The notes below the pieces were generated by a model. The model had not been told where the DNA came from. It saw only the letters and a list, made by a program, of their open reading frames with translations, and ran no database searches. Positions 10,779 through 19,022 of a stretch of DNA of 64,000 nucleotides are shown piece after piece (the stretch's first letter is position 1; every line of letters starts with the position of its first letter). The translations under genes were made by a program, and so were the position numbers. The stretch covers positions 1 to 64,000 of the forward strand of contig JAEXYH010000038.1 in the NCBI GenBank assembly GCA_023451735.1, in the 5' to 3' direction. This DNA comes from Pseudomonadota bacterium. GTDB lineage: Bacteria > Pseudomonadota > Alphaproteobacteria > Rhizobiales > Rhizobiaceae.

Positions 10779-12092
10779 TTACGAAAGCGAGACCTCGCGC
10801 GTCTCGACCCGGATCATCAGTGCCGCCACGGCTGCCAGAGCCAGAAGAGCGGCGAAAATGCCGATCGTCAGACCGAACCCGTGGCTGACCACATAAACCA
10901 TCGCCGACGGAGCAAGAAGCCCGCCAAGCCGTGCCATCGCACCGGCCGCCCCCATGCCGGTGGCCCGCGAGCGGGTCGGAAACAGTTCAGGCGTGTAGGC
11001 GTAAAGCGCCCCCCATGTGCCGAGCAACGCAAAACTCATGATGAGCAGCGATGCGCCGATGACGACGGGCCCTGACGCTAGAACGAAAAGCAGGCATCCC
11101 GCGGCAGAAAGGATGCAGAATCCGATCAAGGTTGGCTTGCGGCCCCATCGTTCCACGCCATAGGCAGCCAACGCGTAGCCGGGAATTTGAGCGAGTGCCA
11201 CCAGAACCAGGAAACCGTAACCGCGAACGAAACCGAACCCTTCGCTCGCGAGCTTCGCCGGCATCCAGGTGAAGATGCCGTAATAGGAAACGGAAACCAA
11301 GAACCAGATGGCGAGGATCATGATGCTCGTGCGACGCAGCGCCGGCGAAAAAATGCCCGTGCGCGGCACGGCCGGCGGCGGAGCAAGCTCTTCATCGTCG
11401 GCAAGCCCACGACCGTTGTTCACTGTCAATATACGATCCATGACCTCCCGCGCCTCTGCGTTTCGGCCCGTGCGCAACAGATAAATTGGCGATTCAGGAA
11501 TCAGAACGCGCATCCCGATCCCAACCAGCGCCGGCAGGGCGGTCACGGCAAAGATCAGGCGCCACGCATCGACCATGCCGGCAAGGCTGGCGGCCCAGGC
11601 GGTCAGCGCAACGATCAGCGTGCCAATAGCCCAGAACCCTTCAAGCGCCACCAGCCACCGTCCACGATTTTTCGCCGGCAGGAATTCCGACATCATGGCG
11701 TAATCGACCGGAAGCGTGCCGCCGACCGCGATCCCTGTCAGGAACCTCAGAATCAAAAGAATGGTAAAGTCAGGTGCAAAAACCGAAAGCAGCCCGAACA
11801 GCGCATCGCAGGAAACGGTAATGATCAAGACCGAACGTCGGCCAATCCTGTCGGCCAGCCGGCCAAATCCCATCGCGCCGAGAAACATGCCTAGAAAGAA
11901 AACACTACCTGTCTGCAGTGCCTCGGGAATGGAAAGCCCGAAACTTGCGGCAATGGAGGCCGCCGTAAAGCCGACGGCCAGCACCTGCATTGCATCGGCC
12001 GCCCAGACAAGACCGAAAACTCCGATAAGTCTGCGCTGGTATCGTCCAGCCCCGGCGCGGTCGAGCGCCTCGTCCACCGTTATAGGTCTCAT
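10779..12092 (-). CDS. MFS transporter (sugar/aromatic acid porter type)
   Basis: A 437-residue major facilitator with about 12 membrane segments. The loop 2-3 signature GRLADRIGRRSVL and its counterpart YGVERWGRKPTL in the second half are clear, as is PAKNRGRWL after segment 4 and PTRSRATGMG late in the protein. This pattern fits the sugar porter/aromatic acid:proton symporter/SV2-like group. It is a monocistronic gene convergent to the metallo-hydrolase. The substrate is not identifiable by eye. Confidence 0.9.
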   Translation of the reverse strand: MRPITVDEALDRAGAGRYQRRLIGVFGLVWAADAMQVLAVGFTAASIAASFGLSIPEALQTGSVFFLGMFLGAMGFGRLADRIGRRSVLIITVSCDALFGLLSVFAPDFTILLILRFLTGIAVGGTLPVDYAMMSEFLPAKNRGRWLVALEGFWAIGTLIVALTAWAASLAGMVDAWRLIFAVTALPALVGIGMRVLIPESPIYLLRTGRNAEAREVMDRILTVNNGRGLADDEELAPPPAVPRTGIFSPALRRTSIMILAIWFLVSVSYYGIFTWMPAKLASEGFGFVRGYGFLVLVALAQIPGYALAAYGVERWGRKPTLIGFCILSAAGCLLFVLASGPVVIGASLLIMSFALLGTWGALYAYTPELFPTRSRATGMGAAGAMARLGGLLAPSAMVYVVSHGFGLTIGIFAALLALAAVAALMIRVETREVSLS

Positions 12093-12160
12093 CCCGTTGC
12101 CTTTGCCATGATGTCCCCGGCTCCCCGTTGCCGCACCATTCGAGGCATAGTTGATTTGTG

Positions 12161-12703
12161 TTATTTACGCCAGCCAATGTCGCCTTTCAGCTGCGGATGG
12201 ACGTCCCCGGCCAGCGGCACGACGAGAACGCGCGCGGGATCGACAGGGCCGGGGAAATCCAGCGCGTTATAGGCAACCTTTTCGAAGCCGAGCGGCATAT
12301 AATAAGGCGGGTCTCCGATCAGGATGACCGCCTCCGACCCCTTCCGCCGCGCTGCCTCTATCGCGATCCGAACCAACTCGCGGCCAATACCCATATTCTT
12401 GTGCGTCGGCCGCACGGCAAGCGGGCCAAGCATATGCCCTTTCACCGCTCCGGCGAGAACCGGCGTCATCCGCACGGAGGCGATCGTCTCGCCATCGTCG
12501 GTGCAGATGAAGGAAAGCGACCGGTCATGTGGCCCCTGCTCCCGGATGCGCGCGGCCGCGCGCGTATGGCGACCGGGACCGAAAGCCTCTTCGTTGATCA
12601 GCTCGATGGCGTCATCATGCGAGGCGTCCTCGGTCAGATAAACGAGATCGTGTTTCGCCGGGGTTTTCCGGGCAAGAGCATGCAGGGAAGCGGATGAGGA
12701 CAT
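12161..12703 (-). CDS. GNAT family N-acetyltransferase (YhbS-like)
   Basis: A 180-residue GNAT protein from ATG 12703; an upstream in-frame ATG at 12742 would add 13 residues, and neither start has a good ribosome binding site. It shows LGPLAVRPTHKNMGIGREL (acetyl-CoA motif A) and VILIGDPPYYMPLGFEKV, the latter typical of the YhbS-like subgroup of predicted acetyltransferases. It is divergent from the glutathionyl-hydroquinone reductase gene. Substrate unknown. Confidence 0.88.
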   Translation of the reverse strand: MSSSASLHALARKTPAKHDLVYLTEDASHDDAIELINEEAFGPGRHTRAAARIREQGPHDRSLSFICTDDGETIASVRMTPVLAGAVKGHMLGPLAVRPTHKNMGIGRELVRIAIEAARRKGSEAVILIGDPPYYMPLGFEKVAYNALDFPGPVDPARVLVVPLAGDVHPQLKGDIGWRK

Positions 12704-12962
12704 GGGGGAACCGAAGCCGTAGAGAAAGAGCGGACAGGACATGCGAAGTCGATGACGCCTCGTCTGGCGTCTTGATCGATCTTCAGCGTCGTCGCAGTGC
12801 CCGTGCTTCGGTCATGTAGATTGGTCATCCCACAAAAATGTGAAAAGCCAACTAGCAGGATTTTTTTCACCCGTCCAATGCAAAAACACACTGTTCGAAA
12901 AATTGCGGCTCGCAATCTCAAGCCCCTGCCGTATCTATCCGATGACAGAAAAGGAGAGCACA

Positions 12963-13946
12963 ATGGGCAGGCTCGTCGACGGTAAGTGGCAGGACGTCTG
13001 GTACGATACGAAGGCAACCAAGGGACGTTTCGAGCGGTCGCAATCGCAATTCCGCAACTGGGTCACCGCCGATGGTTCCGCCGGCCCGACCGGAAAGGGC
13101 GGCTTCAAGGCCGAAGCCGCGCGTTACCACCTCTACGTCTCCTATGCCTGTCCATGGGCTCACAGAACGCTGATCTTCCGCAAGCTTAAGAAGCTGGAAA
13201 ACCTCATCTCCGTCTCGGTTGTCGATTACCTGATGCTGGAAAACGGCTGGGAATTCAAAAAGCGCGACGGCGCAACAGGCGACGATCTTTTCGGCTCGGA
13301 TTACCTCTATCAGGTCTATCTGAAGGCAGATCCGAATTATTCCGGCCGCGTAACGGTACCCGTTCTCTGGGACAAGCAGCAGAACACCATCGTCTCGAAC
13401 GAAAGCGCCGAGATCATCCGCATGATGAACAGCGCCTTCGATGAGCTCACCGGCTCCGACCTAGACCTTTATCCCGCCCAGCTGCGGCACGAGATCGATG
13501 CACTCAATGCCATCATCTATGACCGCGTCAATAACGGCGTCTACAAGGCCGGCTTCGCCACCACGCAGGAGGCTTATGAGGAAGCGGTCGTCGCACTTTT
13601 CGAAACGCTCGACATGCTCGACCAGCGCCTGGAAACAAGTCGCTATCTTTTCGGCAGCGAACTGACGGAAGCCGACTGGCGGCTGTTCACCACGCTATTG
13701 CGCTTCGACCCCGTCTATGTCGGCCACTTCAAATGCAACATCCGCCGCATCGCCGATTATCCCAACCTTTCCGGCTACTTGAGAGATCTCTATCAACAGC
13801 CGGGCGTGGCTGAGACTTGCAATCTCCTTCACATCAAGAACCACTATTACGGCAGCCACAAGACCATCAATCCGACAGGAATTATCCCGGTTGGCCCGGC
13901 GCTCGATCTGGATGCCGGGCATGGACGCGAGGGGCTGGGCGAATAG
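12963..13946 (+). CDS. yqjG: Glutathionyl-hydroquinone reductase (Xi-class GST)
   Basis: A 327-residue glutathione transferase of the YqjG/ECM4 (Xi) class, which reduces glutathionyl-hydroquinones. The catalytic cysteine lies in SYACPWAHRTLI. GRVTVPVLWDKQ and IVSNESAEIIRM form the glutathione site. The C-terminal all-alpha domain contains ADWRLFTTLLRFD. The start at ATG 12963 is set by AAAGGAGAG just upstream. The stop codon abuts, with no gap, the stop of the convergent Nudix gene. Confidence 0.92.
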   Translation: MGRLVDGKWQDVWYDTKATKGRFERSQSQFRNWVTADGSAGPTGKGGFKAEAARYHLYVSYACPWAHRTLIFRKLKKLENLISVSVVDYLMLENGWEFKKRDGATGDDLFGSDYLYQVYLKADPNYSGRVTVPVLWDKQQNTIVSNESAEIIRMMNSAFDELTGSDLDLYPAQLRHEIDALNAIIYDRVNNGVYKAGFATTQEAYEEAVVALFETLDMLDQRLETSRYLFGSELTEADWRLFTTLLRFDPVYVGHFKCNIRRIADYPNLSGYLRDLYQQPGVAETCNLLHIKNHYYGSHKTINPTGIIPVGPALDLDAGHGREGLGE

Positions 13947-14435
13947 CTACCAGTAATCCGACCGCGCCTCTTCGCCGCTCAATTCCCGTAGACGGCGCAG
14001 CGTCGCGTCGGTAATCTCGTCGGGCAACGCGTCGAGCGCAAAAAAGCCGCTCTCGGCGATCTCCCGGTCAGGCCGCCGCGGCGCCGTCTGCTCCACCGTG
14101 ACGCGGTAGAACAGAACGTGGTCACGTTTGCTGGTTTTGCGGTTATAATAGACCTGCAGGAGATCCGGCTCCGAGGTCATGACGAGATTGCCCTCCTCCC
14201 TCAGTTCCTTGGTCAAGGCCTCGAGCGCCGTCTCGCCGTGCTCCATACCGCCGCCCGGCATATACCAGCCCGGAACATAGGTGTGGCGCACCAGAAAGAC
14301 CTTGCCTTCAGCGTTGAAACAGGCCGCACGCACGCCCATCGTCATCCCGCGGGACAGGAGGAAAAAACGATGCAGCAACCACACGACGACGCGGGTTCGC
14401 CATGTGCCGATCTCAGCTATTCCGGTAGCGCTCAT
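13947..14435 (-). CDS. Nudix hydrolase
   Basis: A 162-residue Nudix protein with a full Nudix box: GGMEHGETALEALTKELREE, followed by G, giving the metal-binding REXXEE-type core as ELREEGN. A hydrophobic N-terminal patch (VVVWLLHRFFLL) precedes the domain. It probably hydrolyses a nucleoside diphosphate derivative, but the family is too diverse to name a substrate. It is convergent with the hydroquinone reductase gene and divergent from the metallophosphoesterase gene. Confidence 0.9.
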   Translation of the reverse strand: MSATGIAEIGTWRTRVVVWLLHRFFLLSRGMTMGVRAACFNAEGKVFLVRHTYVPGWYMPGGGMEHGETALEALTKELREEGNLVMTSEPDLLQVYYNRKTSKRDHVLFYRVTVEQTAPRRPDREIAESGFFALDALPDEITDATLRRLRELSGEEARSDYW

Positions 14436-14500
14436 CAGCTCTCCGCTCCGCTCGCGTAAATTTCATAACGAATTTCCGTTTCGTGCGTTATGTCTGGGCC

Positions 14501-15460
14501 ATGTTCAAATTCGCCCATATTTCCGACATCCACCTGGGACCGCTTCCGAAACTTTCGATTCGGGAACTCATGTCCAAGCGTATCACCGGTTTCGTCAACT
14601 GGCACCGCAACCGGCGCAAGCACCTGTTCGTCAACACACTCGATCTTTTGCTGAGCGACCTGAAGACCCGCCATCCCGACCAGCTCTTCATTACCGGCGA
14701 CCTGGTCAATCTGGCTACCAAGATCGAGACCCGGCTGGCACGGGAATGGCTGGATACAATCGGAAACCCGGAAGATACGACCGTCGTCCCGGGAAACCAC
14801 GATGCTTATGTGCCGGGCGCTCACGACAAATCGGTGGCCGCCTGGTATCCGTTCATCAAGAGCGACGATGATCCCGGCGAATGGCCGAAAGACGATCATA
14901 TATTCCCGACCTATCGCCAGCGCGGACCGTTAGCGATCATCGGCTGCTCCACATCGAACGCGACCCCGCCCTTTTCAGCCTCCGGCTTCTTCAGTCCGAG
15001 ACAGGCTCGAGAAACGGTCAACCTCTTGAAAAAGGCCGGCGAGGAAGGCTTATTCCGCGTCGTCCTCATCCACCATCCGCCGATCCACGGCGCTGCCGCC
15101 TCGCACAAACGCATGATCGGCATCCGACGATTCGCAGCGGCGATTTCAACGGGCGGAGCCGAGCTCATTCTGCATGGCCATACCCATCTCAACACAGTCT
15201 ATTGGCTTAAAACGCACGACCGGCCCGTGCCTGTCGTCGGCATTGCATCCGCGTCGCAGGGGCCAGGCGGACACAAGCCGCCTGCCGCCTACAATCTCTT
15301 CAATCTCTCCGGCAAGCCGGGTGCGTGGAACCTCACCTGCGAGCGGTATGGCTTGACGGCAAGCGGAGACAGCATCCATCTCGACGAGACCAAGCTCTTT
15401 TATGGGGAGGCTCCGCTTCAGTTCTCAGTGGAGGAAGCGGCACGAGTTCTGCAAGGTTAG
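14501..15460 (+). CDS. Calcineurin-like metallophosphoesterase
   Basis: A 319-residue phosphoesterase. All five metal motifs are present in order: HISDIHLG at the N-terminus, ITGDLVN, VPGNHDAY, VLIHHPP and LHGHTH. ATG 14501 is chosen because the protein MFKFAHISDIHLG then begins at the usual distance from the first motif; the in-frame GTG at 14483 is less likely. Such enzymes act on phosphodiesters such as cyclic nucleotides or UDP-diacylglucosamine; the exact substrate is open. Confidence 0.92.
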   Translation: MFKFAHISDIHLGPLPKLSIRELMSKRITGFVNWHRNRRKHLFVNTLDLLLSDLKTRHPDQLFITGDLVNLATKIETRLAREWLDTIGNPEDTTVVPGNHDAYVPGAHDKSVAAWYPFIKSDDDPGEWPKDDHIFPTYRQRGPLAIIGCSTSNATPPFSASGFFSPRQARETVNLLKKAGEEGLFRVVLIHHPPIHGAAASHKRMIGIRRFAAAISTGGAELILHGHTHLNTVYWLKTHDRPVPVVGIASASQGPGGHKPPAAYNLFNLSGKPGAWNLTCERYGLTASGDSIHLDETKLFYGEAPLQFSVEEAARVLQG

Positions 15461-15550
15461 CAGATGCTTGTTGCAGAATCGTCACATTCGATTCATAGTT
15501 AGTGCTTTCACGACCTCAATCGACTGAGAGCAAAAGGCCATATTTCTCTG

Positions 15551-16024
15551 ATGAATCCGTCAGCAGCTTCGACCGATATCCGCCGCGACCTTGTGGCCTT
15601 GCTGCCGCGTCTGCGCCGGTTCGCCCGGACACTGACCGGAGACGTGTCCATGGCAGACACTCTCGTGCAGGAAGTCTGTACCCGCGTCATCCTCAAGAGC
15701 CATCACTGGAAAGGCGAAGGACGGCTGGAAAGCTGGGTCTTCAATCAGATCCGGATCAGCTGGAGCGAAGAGCCCCGCAAACGCAACCGCCATGAGACAG
15801 CTGCCAAGGAAGTCGACAGCGACGTGACTATCGCCCCCAAGGCGTTTCTGGGCCTCCCTCATGGATATGCAGGCGCATTGCTTCTGGTCGATGTGGAAGG
15901 GTTTGATTACTCGGAAGCGGCATGTATCCTTGGCATCACGCCAGAACTGTTGTCATCCAATCTTTGTGCCGCGCGCCTTGCGCTCGCATCCCAACCGCCC
16001 GGATTGGCGGAAAGGAGAGCATAG
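15551..16024 (+). CDS. ECF-type RNA polymerase sigma factor
   Basis: A 157-residue ECF sigma factor. Region 2 is recognisable from LPRLRRFARTLTGDVSMADT and the DNA-melting part GRLESWVFNQIRISW; region 4 is YAGALLLVDVEGFDYSEAAC followed by a helix-turn-helix. It sits two bases upstream of a single-pass membrane protein that looks like its anti-sigma factor, the usual arrangement. Region 4 is short and somewhat divergent, so the ECF subgroup was not assigned. Confidence 0.85.
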   Translation: MNPSAASTDIRRDLVALLPRLRRFARTLTGDVSMADTLVQEVCTRVILKSHHWKGEGRLESWVFNQIRISWSEEPRKRNRHETAAKEVDSDVTIAPKAFLGLPHGYAGALLLVDVEGFDYSEAACILGITPELLSSNLCAARLALASQPPGLAERRA

Positions 16025-16026
16025 CC

Positions 16027-16875
16027 ATGGTGAGCACCGAGCCATCATCGCTTGAACGGCGTCTATCGGCATTTGTCGACAGCCAGGTTTCCGATGCGGA
16101 ACGTCAGGATGTCGAATCCCTGCTCGTCAACGATCCGCATGCGCGGGCGCGGCACGACGATTTGAAACGTGGTAGCCAGATCGGGCGTCATCTTCTCGAT
16201 GACATGCTGAAGGAACCCGTGCCGCTCGACCTCGTCCGCAGCATCAAGAACGCGCCTTTGCCTCGCAAGGCGGTGCGCCTTCCCGGATCCACCCGCCGCA
16301 GTGCTGTCTTTCGCCCGTCGGGCCTGCAGGCCCTGTCAGCCACGGCCCTCGCACTTATATTGGGCTGCGGCCTGGGATACATGGTCGGCGCCCGGCCGAG
16401 TCCGACGCATCCCCAGCAGACATTGGCAACGCAAGGCTTCCAGCAGCGAGATTGGCTGGACGACATCGTCTCCACTTATCGCCTGTACAGCCGCCAGCAA
16501 AACCGCTTGGCGGAAATCGGCGCCGACAGGCCGGCCGACATCCTGGAATGGCTAACCACCGGGACCGGTATCGGCTTCCGCATTCCGGATCTTACGGAGA
16601 GCGGCCTGAGCTTTGTAGGTGCGCGCCTCGTTACCGCCGAGAACACTCCGACAGGCATGCTCTTCTACCGCCGTACATCTGGCGACAATGACGGTGACAT
16701 TCTGGCTCTGACCTTCTCAAGGGCACGGCCCGAAACCACGAAACCGATCGAAGACATACGCCTCGACACCAGCCTGGTCTCCTGGAGCACCCCGCTTGCA
16801 ACCTACGTCATCGTCGCACCGTCTTCCGCAGCCGATCTCGACGAGATCGCCGCCAAGGCCGCCGGCCTGATGTGA
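16027..16875 (+). CDS. Membrane anti-sigma factor
   Basis: A 282-residue protein. The N-terminal cytoplasmic part (SLERRLSAFVDSQVSDAERQ) has the look of an anti-sigma domain, a membrane segment follows near residues 105-125 (ATALALILGCGLGYMVGA), and the rest is periplasmic. ATG 16027 begins two bases after the sigma-factor stop, implying coupled translation; GGAAAGGAGAGC before it is the ribosome binding site. No zinc motif HxxxCxxC is present. The identification rests on context and topology. Confidence 0.8.
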   Translation: MVSTEPSSLERRLSAFVDSQVSDAERQDVESLLVNDPHARARHDDLKRGSQIGRHLLDDMLKEPVPLDLVRSIKNAPLPRKAVRLPGSTRRSAVFRPSGLQALSATALALILGCGLGYMVGARPSPTHPQQTLATQGFQQRDWLDDIVSTYRLYSRQQNRLAEIGADRPADILEWLTTGTGIGFRIPDLTESGLSFVGARLVTAENTPTGMLFYRRTSGDNDGDILALTFSRARPETTKPIEDIRLDTSLVSWSTPLATYVIVAPSSAADLDEIAAKAAGLM

Positions 16876-16895
16876 ACCATTCCAATCCAAACCAA

Positions 16896-16929
16896 AAGGC
16901 CGCTGCGGTATTCCGCAGCGGCCTTTTTT
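16896..16929. terminator. Rho-independent terminator
   Basis: A 13-bp perfect stem (AAGGCCGCTGCGG and its complement) with loop TATT and a run of T on the plus strand. It ends the sigma/anti-sigma operon and, by its symmetry (A run on the left), can also serve the convergent leuA. Confidence 0.9.
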
Positions 16930-16954
16930 GCATTTCAAGGAGAGGCTGAGGCGC

Positions 16955-18664
16955 TTAACGGCCCCTCTCCTCCAGAACCCGATTTGCTGCCGAGACAATT
17001 GCTTCCAGCGATGCTGCAACGATATTGGTGTTGACCCCGGCGCCGAACAGCTTGCCGCCCGGATGCTGCATTTCGACATACGCGATAGCCGAGGCATTCG
17101 AGCCATGCTGCAGCGAGTGCTCGGAATAGTCGTTCACGGACAGGTCGATACCGAGATAGACGGACAACGCATTGATGAACCCGTCGATCGGGCCTGTCCC
17201 CTTGCCTTCGATCCGCTTCGTCTCGCCACCATCGGTGATCTCTGCCGCAACCACGCGGATGCCCTTGTGGTTCGGCTCGGATGGATAGGTGTGGTGATCG
17301 ACGAATTTCAACCGCGCGCCGGTCTGCTCGACATACCGCTCCATGAAGCGTTCGTAGATGCGCTTGGAGCCCACTTCCTTGCCCTCTTCATCCGTGATCC
17401 GCTGGATATCCTCTCGGAATTCGACCTGCAGGTTGCGCGGCAGGTTCAGGCCGTAATCCTGTTGCAGGATATAGGCAATGCCGCCTTTGCCTGACTGCGA
17501 GTTGATGCGGATGATCGCCTCGTAGGAGCGCCCCACATCCTGCGGGTCGATCGGCAGATACGGCACTTCCCACACTGGATGGTTGGCGACCTTGATCGCC
17601 TTCATGCCCTTGTTGATCGCATCCTGATGCGAACCGGAGAAAGCGGTATAGACCAGTTCGCCGACATAAGGATGGCGCTCGGGAATGACCATCTCGTTGG
17701 AATATTCGTAGACTTCCTTGATCCTCTCGATGTCGGAGCAATCCAGTTCGGGATCGATACCCTGCGTGTACATGTTGAGTGCCAGCGTCACCACGTCGAC
17801 ATTGCCCGTACGCTCGCCATTGCCGAACAGCGTGCCTTCGACGCGATCTGCACCGGCCATCAGCGCCAGTTCGGTCGCTGCGATGCCGGTGCCGCGGTCG
17901 TTATGAGGATGAACCGAGATGATCACGTTCTCGCGGTTGTCGATATTGCGGCACATCCATTCGATCTGGTCGGCATAGATGTTTGGCGTCGCCATTTCGA
18001 CGGTGGATGGCAGGTTGAGGATCAGCTTGTTGTCGGCCGTCGGCTTCACCACCTCGATCACCGCGTTGCAGATCTCCAGAGCCACGTCCAGTTCGGTGCC
18101 CGTAAAGCTTTCCGGTGAATATTCGAAGCGATAGCCACCACCGGCTTTCGCCGCCATGTCGGTGATCATTTTCGCCGCATCAACGGCAATCTGCTTGATG
18201 CCGTGCACATCCTTGCCGAACACCACGCGGCGCTGCAGCTCGGACGTGGAGTTGTAGAAATGGATGATCGGCTTATGCGCGCCTTCCAGCGATTCGAAGG
18301 TGCGGGTAATCAGTTCCGGCCGGCACTGGACCAGCACCTGCAAGGACACGTCCTCGGGCACACCGCCCTCTTCGACGCACCAGCGGGCAAAATCGAAATC
18401 GGTCTGCGAGGCAGACGGGAAACCGATCTCGATTTCCTTGAAGCCCATGTCGAGCAACAGCTTGAACATGCGCGCCTTGCGGTCGTGGCCCATCGGGTTG
18501 ACCAGCGACTGGTTGCCGTCACGCAGGTCGACCGAACACCAGATCGGCGCCTTCTCGATGGTCTTGCCCGGCCATGTGCGGTCCGGAATATTGATGGCCG
18601 GATAGGCGCGGTACTTCACCGCCGCGTCGGTCATGCCCTTGGGAGTGGAAATCTTGGCTTCCAT
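16955..18664 (-). CDS. leuA: 2-isopropylmalate synthase
   Basis: A 569-residue enzyme that condenses acetyl-CoA with 2-oxoisovalerate in the first committed step of leucine synthesis. The DRE-TIM signature VDLRDGNQSLV is at about 45-55 and the metal ligands HPHND at 252-256. The length and LPSTVEMATPN place it in the long (type 2) class also found in actinobacteria and fungi. A C-terminal regulatory LeuA dimer domain follows, which in the family gives leucine feedback inhibition. AAGGAC lies upstream of ATG 18664. The 300-base leader encodes a leucine-rich peptide and folds strongly, so expression is probably also controlled by leucine supply. Confidence 0.96.
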   Translation of the reverse strand: MEAKISTPKGMTDAAVKYRAYPAINIPDRTWPGKTIEKAPIWCSVDLRDGNQSLVNPMGHDRKARMFKLLLDMGFKEIEIGFPSASQTDFDFARWCVEEGGVPEDVSLQVLVQCRPELITRTFESLEGAHKPIIHFYNSTSELQRRVVFGKDVHGIKQIAVDAAKMITDMAAKAGGGYRFEYSPESFTGTELDVALEICNAVIEVVKPTADNKLILNLPSTVEMATPNIYADQIEWMCRNIDNRENVIISVHPHNDRGTGIAATELALMAGADRVEGTLFGNGERTGNVDVVTLALNMYTQGIDPELDCSDIERIKEVYEYSNEMVIPERHPYVGELVYTAFSGSHQDAINKGMKAIKVANHPVWEVPYLPIDPQDVGRSYEAIIRINSQSGKGGIAYILQQDYGLNLPRNLQVEFREDIQRITDEEGKEVGSKRIYERFMERYVEQTGARLKFVDHHTYPSEPNHKGIRVVAAEITDGGETKRIEGKGTGPIDGFINALSVYLGIDLSVNDYSEHSLQHGSNASAIAYVEMQHPGGKLFGAGVNTNIVAASLEAIVSAANRVLEERGR

Positions 18665-18683
18665 GTCTTCGTCCTTCGCTTCC

Positions 18684-18754
18684 CATCCGCAGGAGCAGCT
18701 TGCTCGATGCCGTTCACGGCAACCCGACTGCGGATGCTGGACCTTTTATGGTCC
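18684..18754 (-). promoter_or_regulatory. Structured leuA leader: three-way junction plus hairpin
   Basis: On the minus strand a 9-bp stem (CATCCGCAG at 18736-18728 with CTGCGGATG at 18692-18684) encloses two hairpins: GCCG-TGAA-CGGC (18720-18709) and GAGCA-AGC-TGCTC (18705-18693). A separate hairpin GGACC-ATAAAA-GGTCC (18754-18739) lies just before it. The fold ends 19 bases before the leuA start, leaving the ribosome site AAGGAC free. The GGTCC arm could instead pair with GGAC of that site, which would allow a translational switch. There is no U tract, so this is not a classical attenuator terminator. Confidence 0.6.
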
Positions 18755-18778
18755 GGTTTCATGTGTGGGATTTGATGC

Positions 18779-18824
18779 GAGGAGCTATTACGCCGGCGGG
18801 CTTTTCGGCCGCCGGGCGCTCCTC
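18779..18824 (-). promoter_or_regulatory. Nested hairpin at the end of the leucine leader ORF
   Basis: An outer 7-bp stem GAGGAGC/GCTCCTC encloses an inner stem CCGGCGG/CCGCCGG. The outer 5' arm overlaps the stop codon of the leader peptide, so a ribosome finishing or stalled on the leucine codons would decide whether it can form. It is the likely 1:2-type or competing element of the leuA attenuator. Confidence 0.55.
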
Positions 18825-18954
18825 AACGGACCCGGCAACCGAGTGTAAGGTCGAGGCTAAGAAGCGAGAGAGGCGCGAAAGCCGTCGCCCCGGCAGCGGT
18901 GCTGCGGGCGGCAAAACGGTCAAACATGATCGCGCCTGTCATGGTCATGGTCAT
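18823..18954 (-). CDS. leuA leader peptide
   Basis: A 43-codon reading frame whose residues 29-38 read LSLLSLDLTL, six leucines in ten, encoded by CTC and CTT. Starts at 18954, 18948, 18942 or 18927 are possible; the first coincides with the predicted transcription start. It lies upstream of leuA on the same strand, with hairpins directly after its stop. Leucine attenuators with such peptides are known or predicted for leuA in several proteobacteria; the assignment here is from the leucine run, the position and the folds. Confidence 0.65.
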   Translation of the reverse strand: MTMTMTGAIMFDRFAARSTAAGATAFAPLSLLSLDLTLGCRVR

Positions 18955-18961
18955 GGAGTGA

Positions 18962-18990
18962 TGTATAGCCTCACATCTGGCATCCGGCAA
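18962..18990 (-). promoter_or_regulatory. Predicted leu leader/leuA promoter
   Basis: On the minus strand, -35 TTGCCG (18990-18985) and -10 TATACA (18967-18962) are separated by 17 bases. Seven bases downstream of the -10 box is the A of the first leader ATG (18954), so the transcript may be leaderless. Confidence 0.55.
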
Positions 18991-19022
18991 GAACGGGTTT
19001 CGCGCTTGCGGTACGCATCTGA

